The position numbers and the translations under genes are program-made. Below are positions 24,051 through 31,610 of a stretch of DNA of 31,610 nt, piece after piece. How positions within the stretch are numbered: position 1 is the first letter of the stretch; every line of letters starts with the position of its first letter. The notes beneath the pieces were generated by a model. The model was not told the origin of the DNA, did not search any database, and saw only the letters and a program-made list of their open reading frames with translations. This DNA comes from Proteobacteria bacterium UBA2996. Lineage in GTDB: Bacteria > Pseudomonadota > Gammaproteobacteria > Arenicellales > UBA868. The stretch lies in contig DDZY01000027.1 in the NCBI GenBank assembly GCA_002346525.1, forward strand, positions 4,063-35,672, given 5' to 3'.

Positions 24051-25289
24051 ATGAAACTGGACGCGCTGCACTCACCGAAGTATCGGCGCTTCTGGCTGGG
24101 TTCTATCGGATCCACCGGAGCCACGCAACTCTACTTTGTAGGGATGGGCTGGCTGGTCTTCAAGCTGACCGGATCTGCCCTGTACCTTGGACTGCTCGGC
24201 GTTGCGATGGCAGTGCCTACGATCCTGGCCACACTCGCAGGTGGGCTGGTAGCGGATCACGGCAACCGTGGCCGTATCCTGCTCACCACTTCCATACTGG
24301 CAGGTCTGACACTTGGCCTATTGACCATTCTCGACCTGGGCCAGTGGGTCACCGTATGGCAGGTACTGTTCCTCGCCGCCCTGTTGGGCTTGATCTCAGG
24401 CTTTGATATGCCTGCACGGGCTTCATTCTTCCCTGCCCTGATCGAGCCGCATCAGATGATGAGCGCCGTGGCATTGAACTCAATTCTCTGGCAGGGGACC
24501 CGGATGGTATTGCCCGCCGTGGGCGGCGTGTTGATTGCCCTTGCCGATACCTGGCTGATTTTTGCGTTATGCACGGTCGGTTTCGCTGTCATGACCAAGA
24601 TTCTTTTCAGTCTGCAGACACCCGATGCCGTTCCGAATAACTCAGACCAAGATCGCGGCCTTGGCGCAGCTTGGCAATTCATCCGCCAGGAGAAGTTGTT
24701 CGCCGTTCTCATCGCGATGACGTGGATCTTCATGTTCTTCGGGACTGCTTATGTCCAGATCATGCCGGTGTTTGCTGAAATACTGGGTACCGGCGAGGAA
24801 GGCTATGGGCTGCTGCTCTCCGCCACCGGCGTTGGATCAGTACTGGGGACCATTCTGGTAGGACGGCTGCAAAGCTCGCCCAGGCTCGGCAGTGTCATGA
24901 TGGGAGGCAGCGTTCTGTTTTCCTTGTCATTAATCCTGTTTGCGCTGGTAACGGGGCTTGCGGCTGATTGGCAATTCGCCTTTGCGCTCGCGTGCGGCTG
25001 CGCCATGCTTTCTGCCGTTGGGGGATCCTTTTTTCTGATCAGCTCCATGACGGTGATGCAACTCGCCGTGCCCGACTCCCTGCGCGGTAGAGTCATGGGT
25101 ATACACAGCATCACCTTCAGCCTCATTGCGCTGGGTGGTCTTGTTTTGGGGCCGCTCGCTGAACTCGTCTCAGCTCCGGTTGCCATCCTGATTGGAGTCA
25201 GCGTGGTATTGGCCAGTATCGTCGGATTTTCGATCAAGTTTGGCCGATTGTGGCGCCTCAATGGCCAGGATCAGCAACTTCATCTTTAG
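24051..25289 (+). CDS. MFS transporter, DHA3/EntS-like
   Basis: A 412-aa permease with about twelve membrane helices. The start LHSPKYRRFWLGSIGSTGATQ and the FSRF-like leader are typical of the DHA3 (MFS_3) group, which includes siderophore and drug exporters such as EntS. Motif A is GGLVADHGNRGRIL, and FDMPARASFFPALI is a well-conserved loop of that group. Its substrate is unknown, and no siderophore or resistance genes are nearby. It starts 76 bp after the AI-2E permease; the inverted repeat between may let it be controlled on its own. Confidence 0.88.
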   Translation: MKLDALHSPKYRRFWLGSIGSTGATQLYFVGMGWLVFKLTGSALYLGLLGVAMAVPTILATLAGGLVADHGNRGRILLTTSILAGLTLGLLTILDLGQWVTVWQVLFLAALLGLISGFDMPARASFFPALIEPHQMMSAVALNSILWQGTRMVLPAVGGVLIALADTWLIFALCTVGFAVMTKILFSLQTPDAVPNNSDQDRGLGAAWQFIRQEKLFAVLIAMTWIFMFFGTAYVQIMPVFAEILGTGEEGYGLLLSATGVGSVLGTILVGRLQSSPRLGSVMMGGSVLFSLSLILFALVTGLAADWQFAFALACGCAMLSAVGGSFFLISSMTVMQLAVPDSLRGRVMGIHSITFSLIALGGLVLGPLAELVSAPVAILIGVSVVLASIVGFSIKFGRLWRLNGQDQQLHL

Positions 25290-25405
25290 ACGAAAAACAA
25301 CGCCAACGCTGCGCGTCGCGCGATTGAGGATCCTTAACAACTCATTATCCGCCACTGCCGGCATGGTAAAATGCAGGCTCTTCCGCTGCGTTTGCAGGCT
25401 CCGCG

Positions 25406-26818
25406 TTGACACCTTCTGATTCACACCCTTTGTCAGCCCTGACAGCGCTGTCTCCGATAGATGGCAGATATGGTTCCAAGGTTTCCTGCCTTAGACCCTA
25501 TTTCAGTGAATTTGCTCTGATCCGGTATCGCGTCTTCGTCGAGGCGCAATGGCTGCTGTCACTCGCCTCGTGTGAGGCGTTAGCCGAGGTCCCGCCGTTT
25601 TCGGAATCGGCAAAGGCCTTTCTCAACGATATCCCGGATAGCTTCTCGATTGCAGATGCTGAAGCGGTCAAATCTATCGAGAGCACCACCAATCATGATG
25701 TCAAAGCGGTGGAATATTTTCTCAAAGAGAAAGTAGCGCAACATGAAGAATTCAACGTCGTATCGGAATTTATTCATTTCGGGTGCACCTCGGAGGACAT
25801 TAACAATCTGTCTTATGCCCTGATGCTGCGCGACGGCCGAAACATGGTCCTGCTGCCCGCAATTGATCAGATCACCTCCGTACTCGCGGCGATGGCCGAC
25901 GAGCTCGCGGATCAACCGATGCTGGCCCGTACACATGGTCAACCCGCCAGCCCAACCACCATGGGAAAGGAACTGGCTAATGTGGTTGCCCGCCTGGACC
26001 AGGCCCGCGACCAGGTCGCAACGACCGCAATACGCGGAAAATTCAACGGCGCCGTAGGTAACTTCAATGCCCACCTTGCTGCCTACCCGGAACTGGACTG
26101 GCCCCGGCTTTCACAGAATTTTGTTGAAGATATCGGGCTGGACTGGCAGCAGATGACGACACAGATTGAGCCGCATGACGATCTTGCCGAACTCTGTCAT
26201 GCGCTGGCCCGTCTCAACACGATACTGATCGATCTTGACCGTGACCTGTGGGGATACATCTCGCTGGGCTACTTCCGGCAGAAGACTGTAGCCGGCGAAG
26301 TGGGCTCAAGTACGATGCCGCATAAGGTCAATCCGATCGACTTCGAGAACAGCGAAGGCAACGCTGGCATTGCCCATGCATTACTCGAACATCTGGCAGC
26401 CAAACTGCCCATCAGCCGCTGGCAGCGTGATCTTTCAGACTCCACCGTGATGAGAAATCTGGGGCCGGCATTCGCCCATTGCCTGATGGCACTGGACGCT
26501 GCTCATCGTGGTCTTGGAAAACTCGAGATCGACAAGGAAAAACTGCATACCGAACTGGATCAGGCGTGGGAAGTGCTGGCTGAGGCGATCCAGACCGTCC
26601 TGCGGCGTTACGATGTGCCCGAGCCCTACGAGAAACTGAAAGCACTGACCCGGGGCCGCGCTGAGATGGATCCGCAAACGCTGAGGGATTTTGTGAAGAC
26701 GCTGCCGATACCCAAAGACGCTCAGGAGAGTCTGGCAGCGCTCACGCCGCAGGCCTACATCGGCAACGCCGCCGAAACCGTCCGAATCTTTCTGAAAGGA
26801 AGACCCGAAAGGCACTAA
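25406..26818 (+). CDS. purB: Adenylosuccinate lyase
   Basis: Catalyses two steps of purine synthesis, release of fumarate from SAICAR and from adenylosuccinate. The protein has 470 aa. The fumarase/aspartase superfamily signature is complete as GSSTMPHKVNPIDFENSEGN, here positioned at about residues 305-325. TALSPIDGRYGSKV near the start, HFGCTSEDINN and ARTHGQPASPTTMGKE match PurB. The first start in frame is TTG 25406; an in-frame TTG seven codons later would give a length nearer to E. coli PurB (456 aa), and no strong Shine-Dalgarno decides. A TAAAAT at 25367-25372 could be its -10. The next gene begins 14 bp later. Confidence 0.96.
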   Translation: MTPSDSHPLSALTALSPIDGRYGSKVSCLRPYFSEFALIRYRVFVEAQWLLSLASCEALAEVPPFSESAKAFLNDIPDSFSIADAEAVKSIESTTNHDVKAVEYFLKEKVAQHEEFNVVSEFIHFGCTSEDINNLSYALMLRDGRNMVLLPAIDQITSVLAAMADELADQPMLARTHGQPASPTTMGKELANVVARLDQARDQVATTAIRGKFNGAVGNFNAHLAAYPELDWPRLSQNFVEDIGLDWQQMTTQIEPHDDLAELCHALARLNTILIDLDRDLWGYISLGYFRQKTVAGEVGSSTMPHKVNPIDFENSEGNAGIAHALLEHLAAKLPISRWQRDLSDSTVMRNLGPAFAHCLMALDAAHRGLGKLEIDKEKLHTELDQAWEVLAEAIQTVLRRYDVPEPYEKLKALTRGRAEMDPQTLRDFVKTLPIPKDAQESLAALTPQAYIGNAAETVRIFLKGRPERH

Positions 26819-26832
26819 ACGCCGGGCAGACC

Positions 26833-27564
26833 ATGGATGATGGAATCCGTCTCTCGCGCCTGATGGCCCAACAGGGCCTTTGCTCGCGTCGGGAAGCTGA
26901 CCGATTGATTGCTGCCGGCCAAGTGCGGGTGGACGGGGTGGTAATCGATCAACTCGGATCAAAGGTACATCCGCTTGCCGCCATAGAGTTGACAAGTGAG
27001 GCGCGTCGCCAGCGCGCGGCACTGGCAACCGTGCTCCTCAATAAACCCCCCGGCATCGTCTCCAATCAGCCTGAAAAAGGTTATCCCGAGGCTGTCTCGC
27101 TGATTACCGAAGAAAATCGCGCCTCCAGTGATGATTTTCCAAAAAGGCGGATTCCCAAAGCGCAGAGCCTGCATGTGGCAGGGCGACTCGATATCGATTC
27201 CTCCGGATTACTTGTGTTAACCCAGGACGGTACCGTCGCCCGCACACTGATCGGGCCCGAGAGCAGAATCGAGAAGGAATATCACGTCGGTATCGAAGGC
27301 AACATCACCGAAGCGGCTCTTGAGTGCCTTCGACACGGGCTATCCTTGGATGGCCGGCCGCTGCGTCCAGTCCGCATCACACAGACCGGGTCTACACAGT
27401 TGCAATTTGTTCTGACAGAAGGCCGGAAAAGGCAGGTTCGCCGCATGTGTGAATTGGTCGGCCTAAGTGTCCGTACGCTGGTGCGGGTGCGGATTGGCGG
27501 GGTGCACCTGGGCCGACTGCGGCGCGGCCAGTGGCGGCATCTGGCGTCCGGAGAAGTCTTCTGA
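26833..27564 (+). CDS. RsuA/RluB/RluF-family rRNA pseudouridine synthase
   Basis: Converts a specific uridine of ribosomal RNA to pseudouridine. The 243-aa protein begins with an S4 RNA-binding domain (IRLSRLMAQQGLCSRREADRL). The catalytic Asp is in GRLDIDSSGLLVL, preceded by KPPGIVSNQP. The C-terminal TEGRKRQVRRMCELVG is the conserved RsuA-type motif. Presence of S4 separates it from RluE. The RluF-like group is the closest guess from the KPPGIVSNQ and QVRRMC context, but I cannot fix the target site. The stop TGA shares a base with the pyrD ATG (TGATG), so the two genes are translationally coupled. Confidence 0.87.
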   Translation: MDDGIRLSRLMAQQGLCSRREADRLIAAGQVRVDGVVIDQLGSKVHPLAAIELTSEARRQRAALATVLLNKPPGIVSNQPEKGYPEAVSLITEENRASSDDFPKRRIPKAQSLHVAGRLDIDSSGLLVLTQDGTVARTLIGPESRIEKEYHVGIEGNITEAALECLRHGLSLDGRPLRPVRITQTGSTQLQFVLTEGRKRQVRRMCELVGLSVRTLVRVRIGGVHLGRLRRGQWRHLASGEVF

Positions 27565-28622
27565 TGGCGGGAATATACTCTCTGGCTCGGCCGCTGCTGT
27601 TCAGGCTCAATCCGGAGACTGCGCACGATCTTATCCTCAAAACCATCGGACTCATCGGGCAGATTCACCCGCTCAACCAGTACCTCGCCGACACTTGCCG
27701 GGGTCCGCTGCCCTCGATTCCGGTCGACGCCATGGGGCTTTCATTTCCTAACCCGATAGGCCTGGCAGCCGGACTCGATAAAGATGCGAAGGCTGTCGAC
27801 GGACTTGCCGCACTGGGTTTTGGATTTCTCGAACTCGGCACCGTGACGCCATTACCGCAGTCAGGAAATCCCCGACCCCGCATGTTCCGACTGACCTCGG
27901 CGCAGGCGCTGGTCAACCGTATGGGATTTAACAGCGGGGGTCTCAACCTCTTCCTCGCCAGACTCGGGCAGCAACACCAACAAACGATCATCGGCATTAA
28001 TCTCGGCCGTAATGCCGCCACCTCCAATAATGATGCCTGGCGCGACTACCTGACTGGGCTGCGAGCGGTGTATCGTGTGGCCGACTACGTGACGATCAAC
28101 ATCTCATCACCCAACACAGAGGGGCTTCGTGATCTTCAGGAGCGTGACGCCCTGGACAGCCTGATCCAGTACCTGAAAGACGAGCAAACCAAACTTGCCG
28201 ACCTGCACCAGAAGTACACACCCATTGCGGTGAAGATTTCACCTGATCTCAATGCTGAATCGATCGCACGCGTCGCCGAGGTGCTCACTCTACGGGGCAT
28301 AGACGGGATTGTTGCAACCAACACCACAATCAGCCGGCCACTGAATACAGATGCCCATCTGCATGCGTCGCAAGCGGGTGGCCTGAGCGGCGCGCCATTG
28401 GCGACCCTTTCGCATCGTGTCATCACTGAACTCAGGCAACATACCCCATCTGAATTTCCGGTGATCGGGGTCGGCGGCATAATGGATGCCGCCTCGGCCC
28501 AGGCCGCGTTTTCAGCAGGCGCGACCCTGATCCAGCTTTACAGTGGACTAATCTACCGGGGACCCGCTCTGGTGCCGGAGATTCTGAAGGGGTTGCAAAC
28601 CGCAAAAGCGGCCGTTTCCTAG
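27564..28622 (+). CDS. pyrD: Dihydroorotate dehydrogenase, class 2 (quinone)
   Basis: Membrane-associated FMN enzyme that oxidises dihydroorotate to orotate with quinone, the fourth step of pyrimidine synthesis. The N-terminal amphipathic stretch YSLARPLLFRLNPETAHDL is the class 2 membrane helix pair. GLAAGLDKDA and the ELGTVTPLPQSGNPRPR loop bind FMN, and the catalytic serine is in INISSPNTEGLRDLQ. VGVGGIMD and LYSGLIYRGP bind the phosphate. The reading frame could start at 27531, but those 11 residues are coded inside the previous gene; ATG 27564 with GGAGAAG upstream gives 352 aa (E. coli 336). Class 2 fits an aerobic Gram-negative host. Confidence 0.96.
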   Translation: MAGIYSLARPLLFRLNPETAHDLILKTIGLIGQIHPLNQYLADTCRGPLPSIPVDAMGLSFPNPIGLAAGLDKDAKAVDGLAALGFGFLELGTVTPLPQSGNPRPRMFRLTSAQALVNRMGFNSGGLNLFLARLGQQHQQTIIGINLGRNAATSNNDAWRDYLTGLRAVYRVADYVTINISSPNTEGLRDLQERDALDSLIQYLKDEQTKLADLHQKYTPIAVKISPDLNAESIARVAEVLTLRGIDGIVATNTTISRPLNTDAHLHASQAGGLSGAPLATLSHRVITELRQHTPSEFPVIGVGGIMDAASAQAAFSAGATLIQLYSGLIYRGPALVPEILKGLQTAKAAVS

Positions 28623-28644
28623 TTCACCGGATCGAGACAAACAG

Positions 28645-29964
28645 GTGAGTACCAATTATTCAAATCCACTTTTGCATCTGAATGACCAGGACGGCACCTA
28701 TCCGCCGTCCTGGTATGCAGCAACGGCCGTCGGGATGCCACAAACCCAAACCCTGCAAGGTGACCATCAGTGTGACGTTGCTGTGGTCGGGGGAGGATTC
28801 ACTGGACTATCTGCCGCCCTGCATCTTGCTGAGCGAGGCTACTCAGTAAGCCTGCTGGATGCTCACCGGATTGGCTGGGGAGCAAGCGGCCGAAATGGAG
28901 GTCAAGTCGGCACGGGGCAGCGGGTTGCCCAGGATGAGCTCGAGCAAAAAGTGGATAGCGCGCTCGCCCGCGATGCCTGGCAAGTTGCAGAAGACGCTAA
29001 GGCCCTGGTGAAGGACTTGATTGCCCGCCACAACATTCCGTGCGACTACCGCAGCGGCTCGATTCATGCCAATCATCGGCAGCGTTTTGATCGTCACTCC
29101 AAAACATTCGTTGAACTGCTCAACGAAAAATATGGCTACGATGAAATCCGGTATGTGCCGCCGGAGGAGATGCGCTCGCTCGTAGGCTGTAAAGATTATT
29201 CGGCCGGCACGCTCGATATGGGCGCTGGCCACCTGCACCCCCTCAATTACGCCCTAGGGATTGCCAGAGCCGCAATAGAGGCCGGCGCCAGACTCTATGA
29301 GCACTCTGAGGTCACCCGAATCGAGACGGGAGACCCTGTGCGTCTTCATACCGCCCAGGGCTGCGTCAGTGCGGGATATGTCCTCTATGCCTGTAACGGC
29401 TATATCGGCCCGCTGGAAAAATCCATAAGCCGGCACGTCATGCCGATCAACAACTACATCATCGCAACCGAACCACTGAGTGACGATAGCGCCAGAAAGT
29501 TGATCGCCAACGGCGCCTGTGTTGCGGATTCGCGCTTTGTCGTCAATTATTTCCGGTGCTCAGCAGACAACCGAATGCTGTTCGGCGGAGGAGAAAGTTA
29601 CGGCTATCGGTTTCCGCGGGATATCAAATCCTTTGTCCGCAAATACATGCTGAGGGTTTATCCGGATCTTAAAGAAGTCAAGGTAGAGTATGGGTGGGGC
29701 GGCACGCTTGCCATCACCATGTCGCGCCTGCCCTTTTTTCAGCGCCACAGCGGCAATATCTATTCCGCGTCTGGCTATTCGGGTTCAGGTGTCGCGCTGG
29801 CTACCGGTGCAGGCGCCATGCTGGCGGAGGCCGTTGACGGCGTAGCAGGCCGCTTCGATGTCATGAATCGACTGCCGACCCCGGGCTTTCCGGGTGGCAG
29901 TGCTTTTCGATCCCCGCTGTTGGCTCTCGCCATGACCTGGTATGCGTTGCGCGACCGGCTCTGA
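28645..29964 (+). CDS. FAD-dependent amine/amino-acid oxidase, PuuB/OrdL-like
   Basis: Flavin oxidase of the DAO (glycine oxidase-like) fold, 439 aa. The FAD-binding dinucleotide motif is VAVVGGGFTGLSAALHLAERG, with DAHRIGWGASGRNGGQ next. The C-terminal flavin segment is SGYSGSGVALATGAGAML. The N-terminal SWYAATAVGMP and GWGASGRNGGQ stretches are typical of gamma-glutamylputrescine oxidase (PuuB/OrdL) and relatives. No other putrescine-pathway gene (puuA, C, D) is present, so the substrate is open: gamma-glutamylputrescine or another secondary amine. The start is GTG 28645, 22 bp after pyrD, so it may be read from the same message. It converges on the DUF938 gene. Confidence 0.85.
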   Translation: MSTNYSNPLLHLNDQDGTYPPSWYAATAVGMPQTQTLQGDHQCDVAVVGGGFTGLSAALHLAERGYSVSLLDAHRIGWGASGRNGGQVGTGQRVAQDELEQKVDSALARDAWQVAEDAKALVKDLIARHNIPCDYRSGSIHANHRQRFDRHSKTFVELLNEKYGYDEIRYVPPEEMRSLVGCKDYSAGTLDMGAGHLHPLNYALGIARAAIEAGARLYEHSEVTRIETGDPVRLHTAQGCVSAGYVLYACNGYIGPLEKSISRHVMPINNYIIATEPLSDDSARKLIANGACVADSRFVVNYFRCSADNRMLFGGGESYGYRFPRDIKSFVRKYMLRVYPDLKEVKVEYGWGGTLAITMSRLPFFQRHSGNIYSASGYSGSGVALATGAGAMLAEAVDGVAGRFDVMNRLPTPGFPGGSAFRSPLLALAMTWYALRDRL

Positions 29965-30009
29965 ATTAACCCAAGGCCCACAGGCCCAGGGCATCGGCAG
30001 GACCCGCCA

Positions 30010-30618
30010 CTACGCCACACGCCGGAAAATCAATGACCGGTTGTTCGCGGGCATCGCCACATCCGCCTCTAATGCAAAGCCCTGCTCTTGGGCAATCCGG
30101 GTGAGGTCCTCGAAATTTCGGATACCGCTCGCGGGATCACGTGCCTTGAGCCATTGATCAAACTGCTCATTGCTCGGCTCGAGCGGGCGGTCAGCGTAAC
30201 GGTAGGGCCCATAGAGGTACACGCCCTGCCCCGGGGAAAGCATCTTTCCCGCCGCTGCAAACAATTGTCGCGTGCCCTGCCAGGCGACAATGTGCAAGGT
30301 GTTGATACAGACAACCGCATCCGCTTGGGGCAGTTGCAGTTGATCGGACAAAAGATCCAGGCCCACCGGCGCAAGACAGTTCTTCCCCGCATCCTGCCGC
30401 CAGAGCGAGATGCCGGTCAGGTTCTGCGGCAGATCACTCGGCAGCCAGTCAAGATCGGGAAACGCGGCGGAAAAATAGGCTGCATGCTGACCCGTCCCAC
30501 TGCCGATCTCCAGCACCCGGCCCTGTGCAGGAAGACACTCCCGCAAGACAGCCAGGATGGGCTCCCGGTTTCGGTCACAGGCAATGGCATAAGGCCTTTC
30601 GCGATTCGAGAGATTCAT
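30010..30618 (-). CDS. DUF938 family SAM-dependent methyltransferase-like protein
   Basis: Class I methyltransferase fold protein, 202 aa, of the DUF938 / methyltransferase-like 26 family. The SAM glycine-rich motif is VLEIGSGTGQHAAYF at about residues 35-50. The INTLHIVAW segment holds the position of the family motif INMIHIxPW, and YGPYRYADRPLEPSNEQFD is the conserved family block. No substrate is established for bacterial members to my knowledge. It lies 51 bp after the cyoE stop on the same strand and converges with the FAD oxidase gene 45 bp away. Confidence 0.85.
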   Translation of the reverse strand: MNLSNRERPYAIACDRNREPILAVLRECLPAQGRVLEIGSGTGQHAAYFSAAFPDLDWLPSDLPQNLTGISLWRQDAGKNCLAPVGLDLLSDQLQLPQADAVVCINTLHIVAWQGTRQLFAAAGKMLSPGQGVYLYGPYRYADRPLEPSNEQFDQWLKARDPASGIRNFEDLTRIAQEQGFALEADVAMPANNRSLIFRRVA

Positions 30619-30669
30619 GGCAATAGAGGCAGGCTTATCCCTGCGCCCTTACCCGGGTGATGTCGCCGG

Positions 30670-31608
30670 TCAGGTAAAGAGGGAAACGAGAAGATCCCGC
30701 AATGGAATCTGGTAGTGATCGATCAGCATCAACGCAAACAGCATTGCAAGATACTGTATCGAATAACCGAAGGTTTGCTTTGAGAGCGAGTCACTGTAAT
30801 CGCAATACAAACGGACCACAAAGATAAGGAAAACTGCGCCAAGCACAAGTGCCCCGACAAAATACATCCAGCCTGACATGCCGGTCGCAAACGGCAGCAC
30901 ACTCACCGCCAAAAGCAGCACCGTATAGAGCACCATCTGCAACAGCGTGTATCTTCGGCCGTGGGTCACGGGCAGCATTGGGATACCCGCCGCAGCGTAT
31001 TCTTCTTCGCGATAAAGGGCCAAAGCCCAAAAGTGTGGGGGCGTCCAGCAAAAAATGATCAGGAACAGCAAAAGCGCATCCGATGCCACCTCGCCTGTCA
31101 CAGCTGTCCAGCCCAGTACCGGCGGCATCGCGCCAGCAGCACCGCCAATAACGATATTCTGAGGCGTCGCATGCTTGAGCCATACCGTGTAAACCACGGC
31201 GTAACCAATCATGGATGCAAAAGAAAGGACCGCGGTAAGCGTATTGACCTTCGTGACGAGGATCAGCATGGATGCCGCAGCCAACGCAGTTGCAAACACA
31301 ATCGCGGGGGTCGTCTCGACCGTTCCCGTGGGTAGCGGGCGGCCCGACGTTCGCGCCATGATCTGGTCGGTCCGGCGATCCAGCAGATGATTGAAAGCCG
31401 CCCCGGAAGCAGCCGAAAATCCGATCCCAAGCGCGCCGAATATCAATATTGAGACCGGCACCATCCCGTCGACCGACAAAAACATGCCGACGATTGCCGT
31501 GAACACAATCAGCGCCACCACCCGCGGCTTGGTCAGTTCATAGTATCCATGTAAGGACTGCCCGGAACGTGACGAGCTCTGCGACGTGGTTGAGGCCTGC
31601 GCTTTCAT
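30670..31608 (-). CDS. cyoE: Protoheme IX farnesyltransferase (heme O synthase)
   Basis: Inner-membrane prenyltransferase of the UbiA superfamily (also named ctaB) that converts heme B to heme O for terminal oxidases. The 312-aa protein has about eight or nine membrane helices. YYELTKPRVVALIVFTA starts the first helix. The aspartate-rich motif is NHLLDRRTDQIMARTSGRPLP, placed at about residues 75-95, and the second is REEEYAAAGIPMLPV. The ATG at 31608 is two bases from the window edge; a longer N-terminus outside cannot be excluded, though the start MKAQAS... before the first helix is reasonable. Cytochrome oxidase genes may lie just beyond the edge, as in ctaB clusters. Confidence 0.95.
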   Translation of the reverse strand: MKAQASTTSQSSSRSGQSLHGYYELTKPRVVALIVFTAIVGMFLSVDGMVPVSILIFGALGIGFSAASGAAFNHLLDRRTDQIMARTSGRPLPTGTVETTPAIVFATALAAASMLILVTKVNTLTAVLSFASMIGYAVVYTVWLKHATPQNIVIGGAAGAMPPVLGWTAVTGEVASDALLLFLIIFCWTPPHFWALALYREEEYAAAGIPMLPVTHGRRYTLLQMVLYTVLLLAVSVLPFATGMSGWMYFVGALVLGAVFLIFVVRLYCDYSDSLSKQTFGYSIQYLAMLFALMLIDHYQIPLRDLLVSLFT

Positions 31609-31610
31609 AA

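Overview
The window looks like a chromosomal segment of a Gram-negative gammaproteobacterium. The evidence is ntrYX-trkAH, LPS/lipid A genes (GT9 heptosyltransferase family, LpxL-type acyltransferase), an RpoH-type sigma 32, coaD next to an Allochromatium-type 2[4Fe-4S] ferredoxin, class 2 (quinone-linked) PyrD, and a LiuR-like MerR regulator beside fused isobutyryl-CoA mutase. Base composition is moderately GC-rich, except for two very AT-rich non-coding patches (10781-10862 and 15491-15610). I cannot name the genus. I see no rRNA, tRNA, insertion sequence, prophage or CRISPR array.

Layout. 1-5477 (+): the 3' part of ntrY, then ntrX, trkA and trkH, a tight sensor/regulator plus potassium-uptake operon. 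5448-8756 (-): argG, a lipid A acyltransferase and a GT9 heptosyltransferase, transcribed together and running tail-to-tail into trkH. 8946-9848 (+): argF, divergent from argG, with a terminator-like hairpin in its leader. 9859-11829 (-): ftsY then rpoH, with a perfect CIRCE operator just upstream of rpoH and no ftsEX between them. 11935-14030: rsmD (+), an HD-domain protein (-), coaD and ferredoxin (+). 14027-15441 (-): AlkA-like glycosylase and histidine phosphatase with overlapping ends, preceded by a possible small ORF pair. 15461-15832: the only long stretch without a convincing gene; it holds a strong terminator, an AT-rich patch and a promoter. 15833-17803 (+): orphan malonyltransferase and an EamA transporter. 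17815-22380 (-): MFS transporter and icmF. 22492-25289 (+): LiuR-like regulator, AI-2E family permease and MFS exporter. 25406-29964 (+): purB, an RsuA/RluF-type pseudouridine synthase, pyrD and an FAD amine oxidase. 30010-31608 (-): cyoE/ctaB and a DUF938 methyltransferase.

How the genes fit together. Most are housekeeping: arginine synthesis (argF gives citrulline, argG uses it), purine and pyrimidine synthesis, CoA synthesis, ribosome modification, SRP-dependent membrane targeting, LPS assembly and heme O synthesis. The regulatory sites are the most informative part. HrcA/CIRCE control of sigma 32 would link two heat-shock circuits that are usually described separately. A 14-bp palindrome overlapping the -35 of the liuR-like gene and lying 44 bp upstream of icmF suggests shared control of branched-chain acyl-CoA metabolism. 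I found no convincing new multi-gene system. The points most worth checking are the CIRCE-rpoH link, the LiuR-icmF link, the argF leader, the loss of GAFTGA in NtrX, and the small-ORF/terminator region near 15.3-15.6 kb.
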